A stretch of 64,000 nt of DNA from the NCBI GenBank assembly GCA_039822105.1, contig JBCBMW010000018.1, forward strand, positions 3,332 to 67,331. Direction: 5' to 3'. The notes below the pieces were generated by a model. It was given only the letters and a program-made list of their open reading frames with translations, made no database searches and was not told the DNA's origin. The DNA comes from Parvularcula sp039822105. GTDB lineage: Bacteria; Pseudomonadota; Alphaproteobacteria; Caulobacterales; Parvularculaceae. How positions within the stretch are numbered: position 1 is the stretch's first letter; each line of letters begins with the position of its first letter. Shown here in pieces: positions 8,495 through 16,895 of the stretch. Made by a program: the position numbers and the translations under genes.

Positions 8495-9790
8495 TCAGTA
8501 AACTGATGGTGAGCTTGCATTGCTACGACGCCTAAGACGATGCTGGATCGATACCAAGAAGACGACGGCAGTGGCTAGCAGCGAGTCGAGGGAAGCAACT
8601 CTGGTCAGCTGAAGAATGTGAAGATAGCTGAGAAAACCAAACACAACGCCGGCCAGCCAGGCCGCGAGTGCAGGCCAGTAAAAAGCTGACTGACCGCCGT
8701 CGGTGTCCTCAGGATAGTGAAAGCGGCGAGCGACGAACGCGTCGAGCAGATAAATCGCAGCGATAGGCGGTATCAAGACGCCAAGAAGCACGAGAAATTG
8801 AACCAAATAGTCTTGTGCCGGAACAAAGGCGATGACTGTGCCGAGCGCGCCTATCCCGGCGATGATCCGCCGAAGCGGAAGATCGTGCGCGATGGTCGCC
8901 AATGACAACCCCGACGAATAAAGACAGAGCACATTGCTGGACCATGCTCCGAGTGCCAACAAAAAGAAAGCTGGTACGCCGAGGCCAAGGGCCGCCATGA
9001 CGGCCAAAAGGTCCGGATTCCCTGCCGCCAAACTCGGGATCGACGAGAGAAACTGCACCAGCGGGAACACCACCCCAAGCGCGATGAAGATGGCCCAGAC
9101 CGCGCCGCTGATGCTTCGCGCAAACCTGCTGTAGTCAGGCTGGATCACCACACCGGCAATATAGCTGCCGATCACGGCGGAGACCGCCGTTGTGAAACTG
9201 AACGTATCGGTCAGCTCATCCGATGCCGTCATGCCCTCGCCGATGCTCCGATAAGCGGAGTAGACGAGAAAAACCACCATCACGGGAACAAGATAAAGAG
9301 CTAGCCGATCAATCCCGGTGAAACCGCGGAGCGTCACCCCAATCATCAAAGCACTGGCGATCAGTACCAACAGACTGTTGGGCGGCGTCACTCCAGAGAA
9401 CGCCGCGACCAGGTGCTGCCCGGCTTGGCCGAGGAAATTGCAAATCACGCCATACCAACCCACCAGAGACAAGGCGATGGCCATATTGACGAGCTTTGAC
9501 CCAGCGCTACCAAACGCATATCGCGTGAGCAGATAGGTGGAGAGGCGAGTCCGTGCACCGACATAGCTTGTCAGGGCGCCCAGTATGCCGAGGCAAAGAC
9601 CGCCCAGCGCGAAAGCGGCGGCCGCTTTCGTATAACCCAAGGAGCCGCCGATCTGGGCCGCGACGATGAACACCGAGAAGCCAATTGTCCCGCCAATGAC
9701 GATCAACGCGAGATGCAAACCGCTCGATCTTTCGCTCGTGCTCACCTCAGACCGGGTAAAATCGAGATCGTCGCTGGCGGAGTGCTTCAC
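8495..9790 (-). CDS. NCS1-family permease (CodB/hydantoin-type)
   Basis: Polytopic inner membrane transporter of 431 residues with about twelve hydrophobic segments. GGTIGFSVFIVAAQIGGSLG in the first segments and VIGSYIAGVVIQPDYSRFARS in the middle match the nucleobase:cation symporter-1 (cytosine permease) family, which also includes hydantoin carriers. The start is GTG at 9790 with GAGGAG about nine bases upstream. It is the last gene of the leftward hyuA-hyuB unit, 45 bases after hyuB, which suggests that it imports the substrate of HyuAB. Whether that is a hydantoin, a nucleobase or another ring amide cannot be told from sequence. Confidence 0.85.
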   Translation of the reverse strand: MKHSASDDLDFTRSEVSTSERSSGLHLALIVIGGTIGFSVFIVAAQIGGSLGYTKAAAAFALGGLCLGILGALTSYVGARTRLSTYLLTRYAFGSAGSKLVNMAIALSLVGWYGVICNFLGQAGQHLVAAFSGVTPPNSLLVLIASALMIGVTLRGFTGIDRLALYLVPVMVVFLVYSAYRSIGEGMTASDELTDTFSFTTAVSAVIGSYIAGVVIQPDYSRFARSISGAVWAIFIALGVVFPLVQFLSSIPSLAAGNPDLLAVMAALGLGVPAFFLLALGAWSSNVLCLYSSGLSLATIAHDLPLRRIIAGIGALGTVIAFVPAQDYLVQFLVLLGVLIPPIAAIYLLDAFVARRFHYPEDTDGGQSAFYWPALAAWLAGVVFGFLSYLHILQLTRVASLDSLLATAVVFLVSIQHRLRRRSNASSPSVY

Positions 9791-9835
9791 TCAACAATCT
9801 CCTCTCCGCCCGAGCGGTCGTTAGTCTTCCGAGAC

Positions 9836-11515
9836 CTAGACGTCGACCGCGTAAACCGCTCGCGCCCGTTCCGCCGTGACATAGCCGTCCCGAACATCGC
9901 GACGCACATCATCAGCGGGTCGATCGTTGGGAGATCCAAAACCGCCACCGTTGGCGGTGTACACTTTCACAACATCGTCTTTGTAGAGCGGGATGGCCGT
10001 ACACGATGTATACCGCGTTTGCTCGCCAGATGATCGATCGATCACGATGAAGTTTGTCGAGCCCTCAAGGCCCCCTTCAAGACCCCATGGACCGGTTTCT
10101 GAACGGACATAAGCCATGGTGATCCACCAATCATCGTTCAGAATGCGGTAGTCGAGCTCGATCCCTTTACCCCCGCGATATCGCCCCTCACCGCCAGGTG
10201 CTTCGCTCAGCGCAAGGCGATCAACCATCAGACCATTCCGCTGCTCGGTGATCTCCACAGGGACGTTGAATGTATCACCATGATATCCTGTATAAAGAGC
10301 ATTGATGCCATCACCATCTTGGGACGCGCCCCACCCACCCAATTGGGGCTCAACAATGCCGTGGACGTCGCCTGTCTCAGGATGGGGTCCGCCCATAAAG
10401 GTACCGCAGATCGAGGCGTAATGGCCAGCCGTCAGCCGCTCCGGCATCGCTGGCGCGAGCGCCTTCCAAAGAAGGTCGAACAACAGCATGCTCGCCTCAT
10501 AATAGATGCCCATCGCCGATGGGTAGGTCGCCGCAAACAGCGATCCCTCGTCAACCAGCAAGGTAATCGGCCGGAACGAGCCAGCGTTGCCAAAGGTATC
10601 GGGACTGGTGATCGCCTTGAAGATCATTTGGCAGTCAACAAAAGTGGCATCGCGCGACGAGTTAAGCGACGTCTTCGCTTGCTCAGGATTGCCCCTCAAA
10701 TCGACGACAAAGCGCTCTTCGTCGATGGTGATAGTGACACGGATCGTCTGCCCATCTTCCAACTGTTCCTCGGCGTAAAACTCACCATTCGGAAGATCGC
10801 GCATGCTCGCGCGCGCAATCTGCTCACCCAGCATGATATAGTCATTCATCGCGAAACATACGGCGTCCTCGCCGTATTTCTCCAGCAACGACAGAAAGCG
10901 CACACGACCCGCCCGCATCGAAGCGACACCGGCCCAAAAATCGCCTTCCGTCGTCTCGGGCAGGCGCGAGTTGGCAAGAATCATATCGAGTACGGACTCA
11001 TTGAGATCGCCACCCTCTATGACTTTGATACACGGAAGCTGCAGACCTTCCTGATAAATCTCCGTTGCTTCGGGGCTGATCCCTCCGGGATAGGCGCCGC
11101 CAAGATCCACCCAATGAGCCTTATTGGCCAGCCACCCGACAATCCGCCGTTCGTGCCAAAGGGGCATGATGAGGACCACATCGTTCAGATGGCTGACACC
11201 GCCGCGGTGCGGTATATTCAGCATAAAGATGTCGCCGTCCAAGATCTCTGATGCAGGGAACTTGTCCCGAACCGCGGCAACGCCTGGCTGCAGCATGCCA
11301 ATGAAACCTGGAATACCAGACCCAGAACTTGCAAGCTCACCCTTGGCATCAAAAAGCGCCACCCCGAAATCGAGGACCTCATAGATAATCGAACTCATCG
11401 CTGTACGGCGCATGGTGGCGAACATCTCGTCAGTGATTGAAGAAAGTGAGTTTTGAATCACTTCAACCGTGATGGGATCGAAAAAGGGCATTTCCGCTTT
11501 AGCTGCTGAGGACAT
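9836..11515 (-). CDS. hyuB: hydantoinase B/oxoprolinase family subunit
   Basis: Cytoplasmic subunit of 559 residues of an ATP-dependent amidohydrolase or carboxylase complex. It starts FDPITVEVIQNSLSSITDEMF, the standard HyuB opening, and continues with DEMFATMRRTAMSSIIYEVLDFGVALFD, GDIFMLNIPHRGG.SHLNDVVL, and a C-terminal GGGFGSPNDRP segment, all family hallmarks, at normal length. The ATG overlaps the end of hyuA by 17 bases, so translation is coupled. N-methylhydantoinase, 5-oxoprolinase and acetone or acetophenone carboxylase share this fold; the neighbouring NCS1 permease favours a cyclic amide substrate. Confidence 0.9.
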   Translation of the reverse strand: MSSAAKAEMPFFDPITVEVIQNSLSSITDEMFATMRRTAMSSIIYEVLDFGVALFDAKGELASSGSGIPGFIGMLQPGVAAVRDKFPASEILDGDIFMLNIPHRGGVSHLNDVVLIMPLWHERRIVGWLANKAHWVDLGGAYPGGISPEATEIYQEGLQLPCIKVIEGGDLNESVLDMILANSRLPETTEGDFWAGVASMRAGRVRFLSLLEKYGEDAVCFAMNDYIMLGEQIARASMRDLPNGEFYAEEQLEDGQTIRVTITIDEERFVVDLRGNPEQAKTSLNSSRDATFVDCQMIFKAITSPDTFGNAGSFRPITLLVDEGSLFAATYPSAMGIYYEASMLLFDLLWKALAPAMPERLTAGHYASICGTFMGGPHPETGDVHGIVEPQLGGWGASQDGDGINALYTGYHGDTFNVPVEITEQRNGLMVDRLALSEAPGGEGRYRGGKGIELDYRILNDDWWITMAYVRSETGPWGLEGGLEGSTNFIVIDRSSGEQTRYTSCTAIPLYKDDVVKVYTANGGGFGSPNDRPADDVRRDVRDGYVTAERARAVYAVDV

Positions 11516-13589
11516 CGAGTGATCCCTTTATCGTGATATGCAAGTTTCCGTAGGCGTCGACACTCACCTGTTGACCCGGGAAAACCACCGTGGTGGACCC
11601 CGCCTCTTCAATCACCGCTGGCCCTTCGAGGTGCGCGCCCGCACCCAGAAGGTCTCGGTCGAAGATAGATGTCTCAACGACGCCGAGCGTATCAAAGTCG
11701 ACCGCTCTCGTGCCTCGAAGGGCCCTTTTTACATCAGCTGAGGGCTCGATCTTCGCGGGCCTCGGGCGATCCACGGCAGCGAAAGCCGTCACTTTGAAGT
11801 TCACCACCTCAACATCGTTATCGAGACGATAGGTGTACTGTTTTTCGTAGGATCGGCGGAAACCGTCTAGGATGGTATCAATATCATCTTCGTGAAGTGC
11901 GCCGCTCGTCACCGGGATCGTCACGCTGTGTTCCTGGCCCTGGTAACGAAGCGCCAGGTAGCGCTCCAACGTGACATCTTCGGCGGCAACACCCTCCTCC
12001 ACAAAAGCGCTGTGGGCTTCCTTTTCCATCTCCATGAAGGTCGCGGAGACAAGGGACGCGCGCACCCGGTTAAGGCGCCCTGGTTGTGTACGGATATAGT
12101 CCCGACGCAAGTCTGACATCAGCATACCCCAGGCCGAGAAGACCGCCGAATGGGCCGGAATGATCACCCGCGGTATGTTGAGCTCTGCCGCCAGTGCTGT
12201 GGCATGCATCGCCCCGCCCCCGCCGAAAGCAACCATGGTAAAGTCTCTCGGATCATAGCCGCGATTGATGGACACCAGTTTCAGAGCATTGATCATGTTG
12301 TTGTTGGCAATCCTGACGATGCCGCGCGCAGCCTCTTGCGCAGAAAGCCCCAGCTGTGCCCCAAGACGCGCCATCGCCGCCTCGACCGCTGGCATATCCG
12401 CCTTGATCTCACCCCCAACGAAATAGTCAGGGTTGATCCTTTTCATCATGAGATTGGCATCGGTGGTCGTTGGCTCAGTCCCGCCGAGACCATAGGAAAC
12501 GGGACCAGGTTGCGCGCCAGCGCTCTGGGGCCCGACATGCATCTTGCCATGCTCATCCACCCAGCCGATGGAGCCGCCGCCATTGCCAATTTCAACAATA
12601 TCGACGACCGGCGTGATGATGGGATAACCAGCAGACTGACGACTGCGTTCGATCATGTACTGGCTCGTGATCGCCACCTGCCCGTCATCGATCAGAGAGC
12701 ATTTGGCAGTCGTTCCTCCGATATCGAAGGCGATGATGTTCCTGATACCGAGATATTCGCCAAGAGCAGCGGCGCCAAGAACCCCGCTGGCTGGCCCCGA
12801 CTCAACAATTGAAATGGGCGTCCGCTTCGTCGCCTCAACGGTATCAATGCCGCCGTTTGACTGCATGATGTAGAAGGAGCCACCAAAATCGTTCTCTGTC
12901 AGCCGCTTCTCCAGCCGCGAAAGGTAGGTCTCCGCGATTGGCTGGACATAGGCGCTCGCGACCGTGGTGTTGGTCCGCTCATACTCCCGCCACTCACGAG
13001 AGATCTGATGCGACGCAACGATGGCGACCTCAGGCCACAGATCTTTGACGCGTTCAACAACAGCCGCCTCGTGCACTGGGTTGGCGTAGGCATGGAGCAG
13101 GCAAACCGCAATGGCTTCAACGCCCTCCGCCTTGAACCCCTCCACGATCTCATCAACGTCCTCAATGATCAGCGGGGTGACCACCTCCCCTGTATAAGTC
13201 ATCCGTTCCGTGACTTCACACCGAAGATAGCGGGGAACGAAGGGCTCGGGCTTTTTGTACCGCAGGTTAAAGAAATCCGGCCGGTTGCCTCGCGCAATCT
13301 CGAGCACATCGCGAAAGCCCTTGGTGGTGATGAGCCCGGTCTTCACGCCTCGGCGCTCTGTCAGCGCATTGATGACCACCGTTGTGCCGTGGGCGAAGTA
13401 GGAGACATCGCCCAGAGGAACATCCGCCTTCTCAAACGCATCGATCACACCCCGTTCGAAATCCGGCGGCGTCGTGTGTGCTTTCTCCGTGGCGACCGAA
13501 CGCACCTCGCCGGTCGCTTCCTCAAGCTCAAAGTAGACAAGGTCCGTAAACGTTCCACCAATATCCGACGCAGCTCGTATCCGACCCAT
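11499..13589 (-). CDS. hyuA: hydantoinase A/oxoprolinase family subunit
   Basis: ATP-binding subunit of 696 residues that pairs with HyuB. It begins MGRIRAASDIGGTFTDLVYF with the DIGGTFTD phosphate-binding motif, has HGTTVVINALTERRG near residue 65, and a second ASKHA-type nucleotide motif IIAFDIGGTTAKCSLI near 270. The ATG at 13589 was chosen over an in-frame start 33 codons upstream because the family starts just before DIGGTFTD and the longer form would overlap the preceding small gene. It lies 20 bases after that gene. It likely uses ATP to activate a ring carbonyl for hydrolysis. Confidence 0.9.
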   Translation of the reverse strand: MGRIRAASDIGGTFTDLVYFELEEATGEVRSVATEKAHTTPPDFERGVIDAFEKADVPLGDVSYFAHGTTVVINALTERRGVKTGLITTKGFRDVLEIARGNRPDFFNLRYKKPEPFVPRYLRCEVTERMTYTGEVVTPLIIEDVDEIVEGFKAEGVEAIAVCLLHAYANPVHEAAVVERVKDLWPEVAIVASHQISREWREYERTNTTVASAYVQPIAETYLSRLEKRLTENDFGGSFYIMQSNGGIDTVEATKRTPISIVESGPASGVLGAAALGEYLGIRNIIAFDIGGTTAKCSLIDDGQVAITSQYMIERSRQSAGYPIITPVVDIVEIGNGGGSIGWVDEHGKMHVGPQSAGAQPGPVSYGLGGTEPTTTDANLMMKRINPDYFVGGEIKADMPAVEAAMARLGAQLGLSAQEAARGIVRIANNNMINALKLVSINRGYDPRDFTMVAFGGGGAMHATALAAELNIPRVIIPAHSAVFSAWGMLMSDLRRDYIRTQPGRLNRVRASLVSATFMEMEKEAHSAFVEEGVAAEDVTLERYLALRYQGQEHSVTIPVTSGALHEDDIDTILDGFRRSYEKQYTYRLDNDVEVVNFKVTAFAAVDRPRPAKIEPSADVKRALRGTRAVDFDTLGVVETSIFDRDLLGAGAHLEGPAVIEEAGSTTVVFPGQQVSVDAYGNLHITIKGSLDVLSS

Positions 13590-13609
13590 AAGACGTCTTC
13601 GACTCCGCT

Positions 13610-13885
13610 CTACGAGGCGTTGGTGTTGCTGTCGGGGAAGCAAGTCGCGGCTGCCGCCTTCATAGTCTCGGTTGCCGCGCTCGCCCATAAGGCCAAGTCC
13701 ATTGCCATGTAGTCAGCACGCTCGGTATCGCTGAGCGCATCATCGAAACAAGCGCATCCAGTCGCAGCATTGGGAGCACCGACGGACGTCATCGCCGCCT
13801 CGCATTTGTCCGCAACTTCCCCCGCAACTGCGGTGGACTGACCAAGCAACAGACCAACAGCTGTAACAATCATCAAACGCATCAT
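13610..13885 (-). CDS. small secreted four-cysteine protein
   Basis: 91-residue protein of unknown function. A signal peptide (MRLMIVTAVGLLLGQSTAVAG) is followed by a short mature domain of about 70 residues with four cysteines, including a CAC pair (GCACFDD), and the Asp/Ala-rich stretch SDTERADYMAMDLALWAS. The spacing would allow two disulfides. It lies between the TonB-dependent receptor and hyuA, with 64 and 20 base gaps, so it probably belongs to the same leftward operon. The ATG at 13885 is preferred to GTG one codon earlier. I recognise no family. Confidence 0.65.
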   Translation of the reverse strand: MMRLMIVTAVGLLLGQSTAVAGEVADKCEAAMTSVGAPNAATGCACFDDALSDTERADYMAMDLALWASAATETMKAAAATCFPDSNTNAS

Positions 13886-13949
13886 CACTTGTCTCTAACC
13901 TTTTTTATACTGATCATTATTCTTATCGTTAGCGTTGCTGCCAACGGAC

Positions 13950-16193
13950 CTAGAAGTTCACGCGAAGATCAACGCGCCACACCCGCGGGAGACCAGCATG
14001 GGCGAAACCGCCGAGCACCCATTCGGAGTTGTACTCCTCATCGGTCAGGTTCTGGAACGATGAGGTCGCAGACCAACGACCGTCATTGTCTTCAAGCCCG
14101 GCCCGCAAACTCAGAAGGTCGATCGCCGACCGCGCGGTGCTGTTTTCGGGGTCCCAGAACTGCTCGCCGCGTCGCTCGTAGTCGAGCCGCCCGAATATGC
14201 CGATGCTGTTGGTGATCGGAGTACGGTATTGAACACCAGTATTGAAGGTGGTGTCGGGAACGTAAGGGGCGTTGTTCCCTTCGGCGGCAGGGTTCAAGGC
14301 GTAGGCCTCCACCTCACTGTCGCTCACCCCAACACCGGCATAAATGTCGAGACCAGGCATCGGGTTGACCGCTACCTCAAACTCGCCACCGATGATCTCG
14401 ACTTCGTCAATACCGACCAATACCTGGGCACCAACAGCACCGACAAACACAAAGTACGGAGCATTATCAACCTCGGTACGGTAGATCGCACCGGATGTCC
14501 TGACCAAATTACCAAAGAGGTTGGCTTTAAAGCCAGCTTCGATCGTCTCACTGTCTTCCTGGTCGTAGACATCCTGAACGCCGACGACCCCGGCATTGGC
14601 CGCTGCCGTTGCAACGCCGTTTTGGTTAAACTGGCCGCTTCGGAAGCCGCGGCCCCAGGACGCAAAGACCGACGCATCGTCACTGAAGAGATAGCGTGCC
14701 GTGACCTTGGGCTGAAACCGCGAGAAGGTCTTCTCATTGACCGCGCCAGGCGCACCCTGCGGAGCGATCAGCGTACCGTCGGCTGCATAAAGCCCGTTCA
14801 AACTGCTGACGGTCTGCTCGCGCTCGTCTTCGTCATAACGGCCCGCAAAAGAGAGCTCAAACTGATCCGTTACGTCATAGGCGAAATTGAAAAACAGCGC
14901 CCACGCCGTGTTGTCATTGTCATCGGCCAGGAAAGACGTCGTTGGGTTTTCGGGATCTCCGAGTGCCGGCGACCGCTCGATAGCGCGGATACCCTGCTCA
15001 AGGTCAGCGCCCACCGTCGATGAAATGAAGCGATCTGTATCAAGATAATAGCCGCCGACCATCCATCGCAGCGCCTGGTCATCAGGCGACGTCAGGCGCA
15101 ACTCCTGGCTAAACGCCTCGACATCAATAAACTGTGTCTGGGTGCCGTCGAAGAATGAGATACCGGGATTGATCGTAGAGTTCGCGGTGTACGGAAATTG
15201 ATCCCCACCTGTTGATTGCTCAAGCCAGTCATAGGCACTTGTCGATGTCAGGCTGGCCCAACCCAAATCATAGGCCCAACGCAGCGAGACCTGCCCCACC
15301 TCACGGTCATCAAAGCCTCTGTTGTTGGCAGAAAAGTCGCGCTGCACGACATCGGCGTCATTGATGCCGGGAAAACCGTTGACCTCACCTGTGTCAGGGT
15401 CCGTGGAGACGCCTTGAAACGTGTAGAGCAAAGCATCGCCGTCGCTCTCTGTGTAGCTCGCCCTGAGATCCGCTGTGAAATTCTCGGTCAGGTTGAAGTC
15501 GAGGTGCCCACGGATATTAAACTCCTCGTAGAAACCAACCTCATCGTTCAGGGCAACATTGTCGAAGTAACCGTCGAGATCGCTATAGCGTGCCGATAGG
15601 CGGTACCCGACCTTATCTTGGATCAGCGGTCCCGAAACAGAGCCTTCAATGCCGTACTCCTCACCCTTACCGTAGGTGCCCTGAATATAGCCTTCGAACT
15701 CATCTGTTGGCCCCGCTGTTGTGATGATGATCGCACCATTAGTAGCGTTGCGCCCGTAGAGTGCACCTTGCGGACCACGCAGCACCTCGATGCTCTCGAT
15801 ATCGAACAAGGCCTGATCGAACGAGCGCGAGTTCACCTGAAGAACACCGTCGACAACCACGGCAACAGGCGGCTCACCGTTCCTTGTCTGCGACATGCCG
15901 CGAATGGTGATAAAGTTGGTGCCCGAATCTTGGGCGTTGGCGATCGTCACGCCGGGCGTGAGGCCGATGAAATCATCGATCCTGTCAATTCTGGCATCCT
16001 CGATCACTTGGGCCGTATACGCAGTGGTCGAAATCGGCTGCTCCACCAGGGTTTCTGCCCGACCACGACCTGTCACGATGATCGTATCGACATCGTCCGA
16101 CACACCGCTCTCGCTTTGTGCTACCGCCGGTGCTGCTGCCACAGCCATCACCGACGAGCTGCTCAACAGCGCCCCTAACATAAGTTTCCGCAT
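13950..16193 (-). CDS. TonB-dependent outer membrane receptor
   Basis: Energy-coupled outer membrane transporter of 747 residues. A signal peptide ends near PAVAQ, then a TonB-box-like TIIVTGRGR (about 38-46), a plug domain with IRGMSQTRNGEPPVAVVVDGV and IEVLRGPQGALYGRNATNGAI, and a 22-strand barrel ending VWRVDLRVNF, the aromatic C-terminal barrel signal. The start at 16193 follows AAGGGG and begins directly at the signal peptide; a start ten codons upstream is less likely. It heads the genes for the small secreted protein, HyuA, HyuB and the permease, which suggests uptake of the compound they process. No TonB or ExbBD genes are in the window. Confidence 0.93.
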   Translation of the reverse strand: MRKLMLGALLSSSSVMAVAAAPAVAQSESGVSDDVDTIIVTGRGRAETLVEQPISTTAYTAQVIEDARIDRIDDFIGLTPGVTIANAQDSGTNFITIRGMSQTRNGEPPVAVVVDGVLQVNSRSFDQALFDIESIEVLRGPQGALYGRNATNGAIIITTAGPTDEFEGYIQGTYGKGEEYGIEGSVSGPLIQDKVGYRLSARYSDLDGYFDNVALNDEVGFYEEFNIRGHLDFNLTENFTADLRASYTESDGDALLYTFQGVSTDPDTGEVNGFPGINDADVVQRDFSANNRGFDDREVGQVSLRWAYDLGWASLTSTSAYDWLEQSTGGDQFPYTANSTINPGISFFDGTQTQFIDVEAFSQELRLTSPDDQALRWMVGGYYLDTDRFISSTVGADLEQGIRAIERSPALGDPENPTTSFLADDNDNTAWALFFNFAYDVTDQFELSFAGRYDEDEREQTVSSLNGLYAADGTLIAPQGAPGAVNEKTFSRFQPKVTARYLFSDDASVFASWGRGFRSGQFNQNGVATAAANAGVVGVQDVYDQEDSETIEAGFKANLFGNLVRTSGAIYRTEVDNAPYFVFVGAVGAQVLVGIDEVEIIGGEFEVAVNPMPGLDIYAGVGVSDSEVEAYALNPAAEGNNAPYVPDTTFNTGVQYRTPITNSIGIFGRLDYERRGEQFWDPENSTARSAIDLLSLRAGLEDNDGRWSATSSFQNLTDEEYNSEWVLGGFAHAGLPRVWRVDLRVNF

Positions 16194-16312
16194 GATAAGC
16201 CTGCCCCTTATCTCCAACCTCACTGCCTAGAGGGTGGATGACATCCAGCCCGTCACGCAATTGTAAAAAAGGGTGACGCGGCCGCGGATACGGGTGAGCC
16301 CAAAAGACCACA

Positions 16313-16328
16313 CTACCTGTTTGGGTAG
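16313..16328 (-). promoter_or_regulatory. possible operator upstream of the TonB receptor gene
   Basis: Inverted repeat CTACC-TGTTTG-GGTAG with five-base arms, 120 bases upstream of the receptor start and just past the cyclophilin stop. It could be a target of the MalT-like regulator encoded upstream. The arms are short, so chance is not excluded. Confidence 0.25.
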
Positions 16329-16340
16329 GTTGCGGATGCC

Positions 16341-16883
16341 TCAGCAGTCGTCAGCAACCAGGTTGCACAACCGTATCTTGATCGCGTCGTCTGGCGCTAG
16401 CATTTCCTGATCACCGCGCTTTTGGAAGATTGCCTCGACCGTCGCGGTCCCCGCGGTCACGTGCCCGAACGCAGCGAACCCGAGCCCGTCCGGATGCCGC
16501 AAACCGCCTTGGTCAAGCGCTGGTTCGTTCCGCATGCATATAAAAAAACTACCATAGGTTTCCCCAGGAGCGAACCGCGCGGTCGACACCGTCCATTGGC
16601 GATGACGGATGCCGGTGACCGACGTCGGCTCATGGATGATCGGCTCAAGCGGCTGAGGATCTTTATCGCGCAAACCGCCCTGCACGACCTCAATCGGATG
16701 GTCAGACCGGATTTCAGCATTGTCCGGGGCCACGATCCGATAGAAGGATGCGCCGTTGAACACGCGAAGGTTAATCAGCTTCTGGAAGTATCCAGCGGTA
16801 ATCGGCGCACGCTGTATATCAAGCGTGACATCGAAGGCCCCCAGATCCGTATCAAACCGCACCTTCACAGCACCCCGATCCAT
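16341..16883 (-). CDS. cyclophilin-type peptidyl-prolyl isomerase
   Basis: Cytoplasmic 180-residue cyclophilin-like protein with no signal peptide. Family landmarks are VRFDTDLGAFDVTLD at the start, APITAGYFQKL, ASFYRIV (the Arg that contacts the substrate proline carbonyl), VVQGG, SFFICMRNEPALDQGG, and FAAFGHVTAG. It may assist protein folding by proline isomerisation. The first ATG is at 16883; a TTG at 16895 is also possible. It begins 12 bases after the stop of the LuxR-type regulator and probably shares its transcript. An insert around the central EIRSDHPIEVV segment makes it diverge from the standard form. Confidence 0.8.
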   Translation of the reverse strand: MDRGAVKVRFDTDLGAFDVTLDIQRAPITAGYFQKLINLRVFNGASFYRIVAPDNAEIRSDHPIEVVQGGLRDKDPQPLEPIIHEPTSVTGIRHRQWTVSTARFAPGETYGSFFICMRNEPALDQGGLRHPDGLGFAAFGHVTAGTATVEAIFQKRGDQEMLAPDDAIKIRLCNLVADDC

Positions 16884-16895
16884 CCGCAACAGCAA

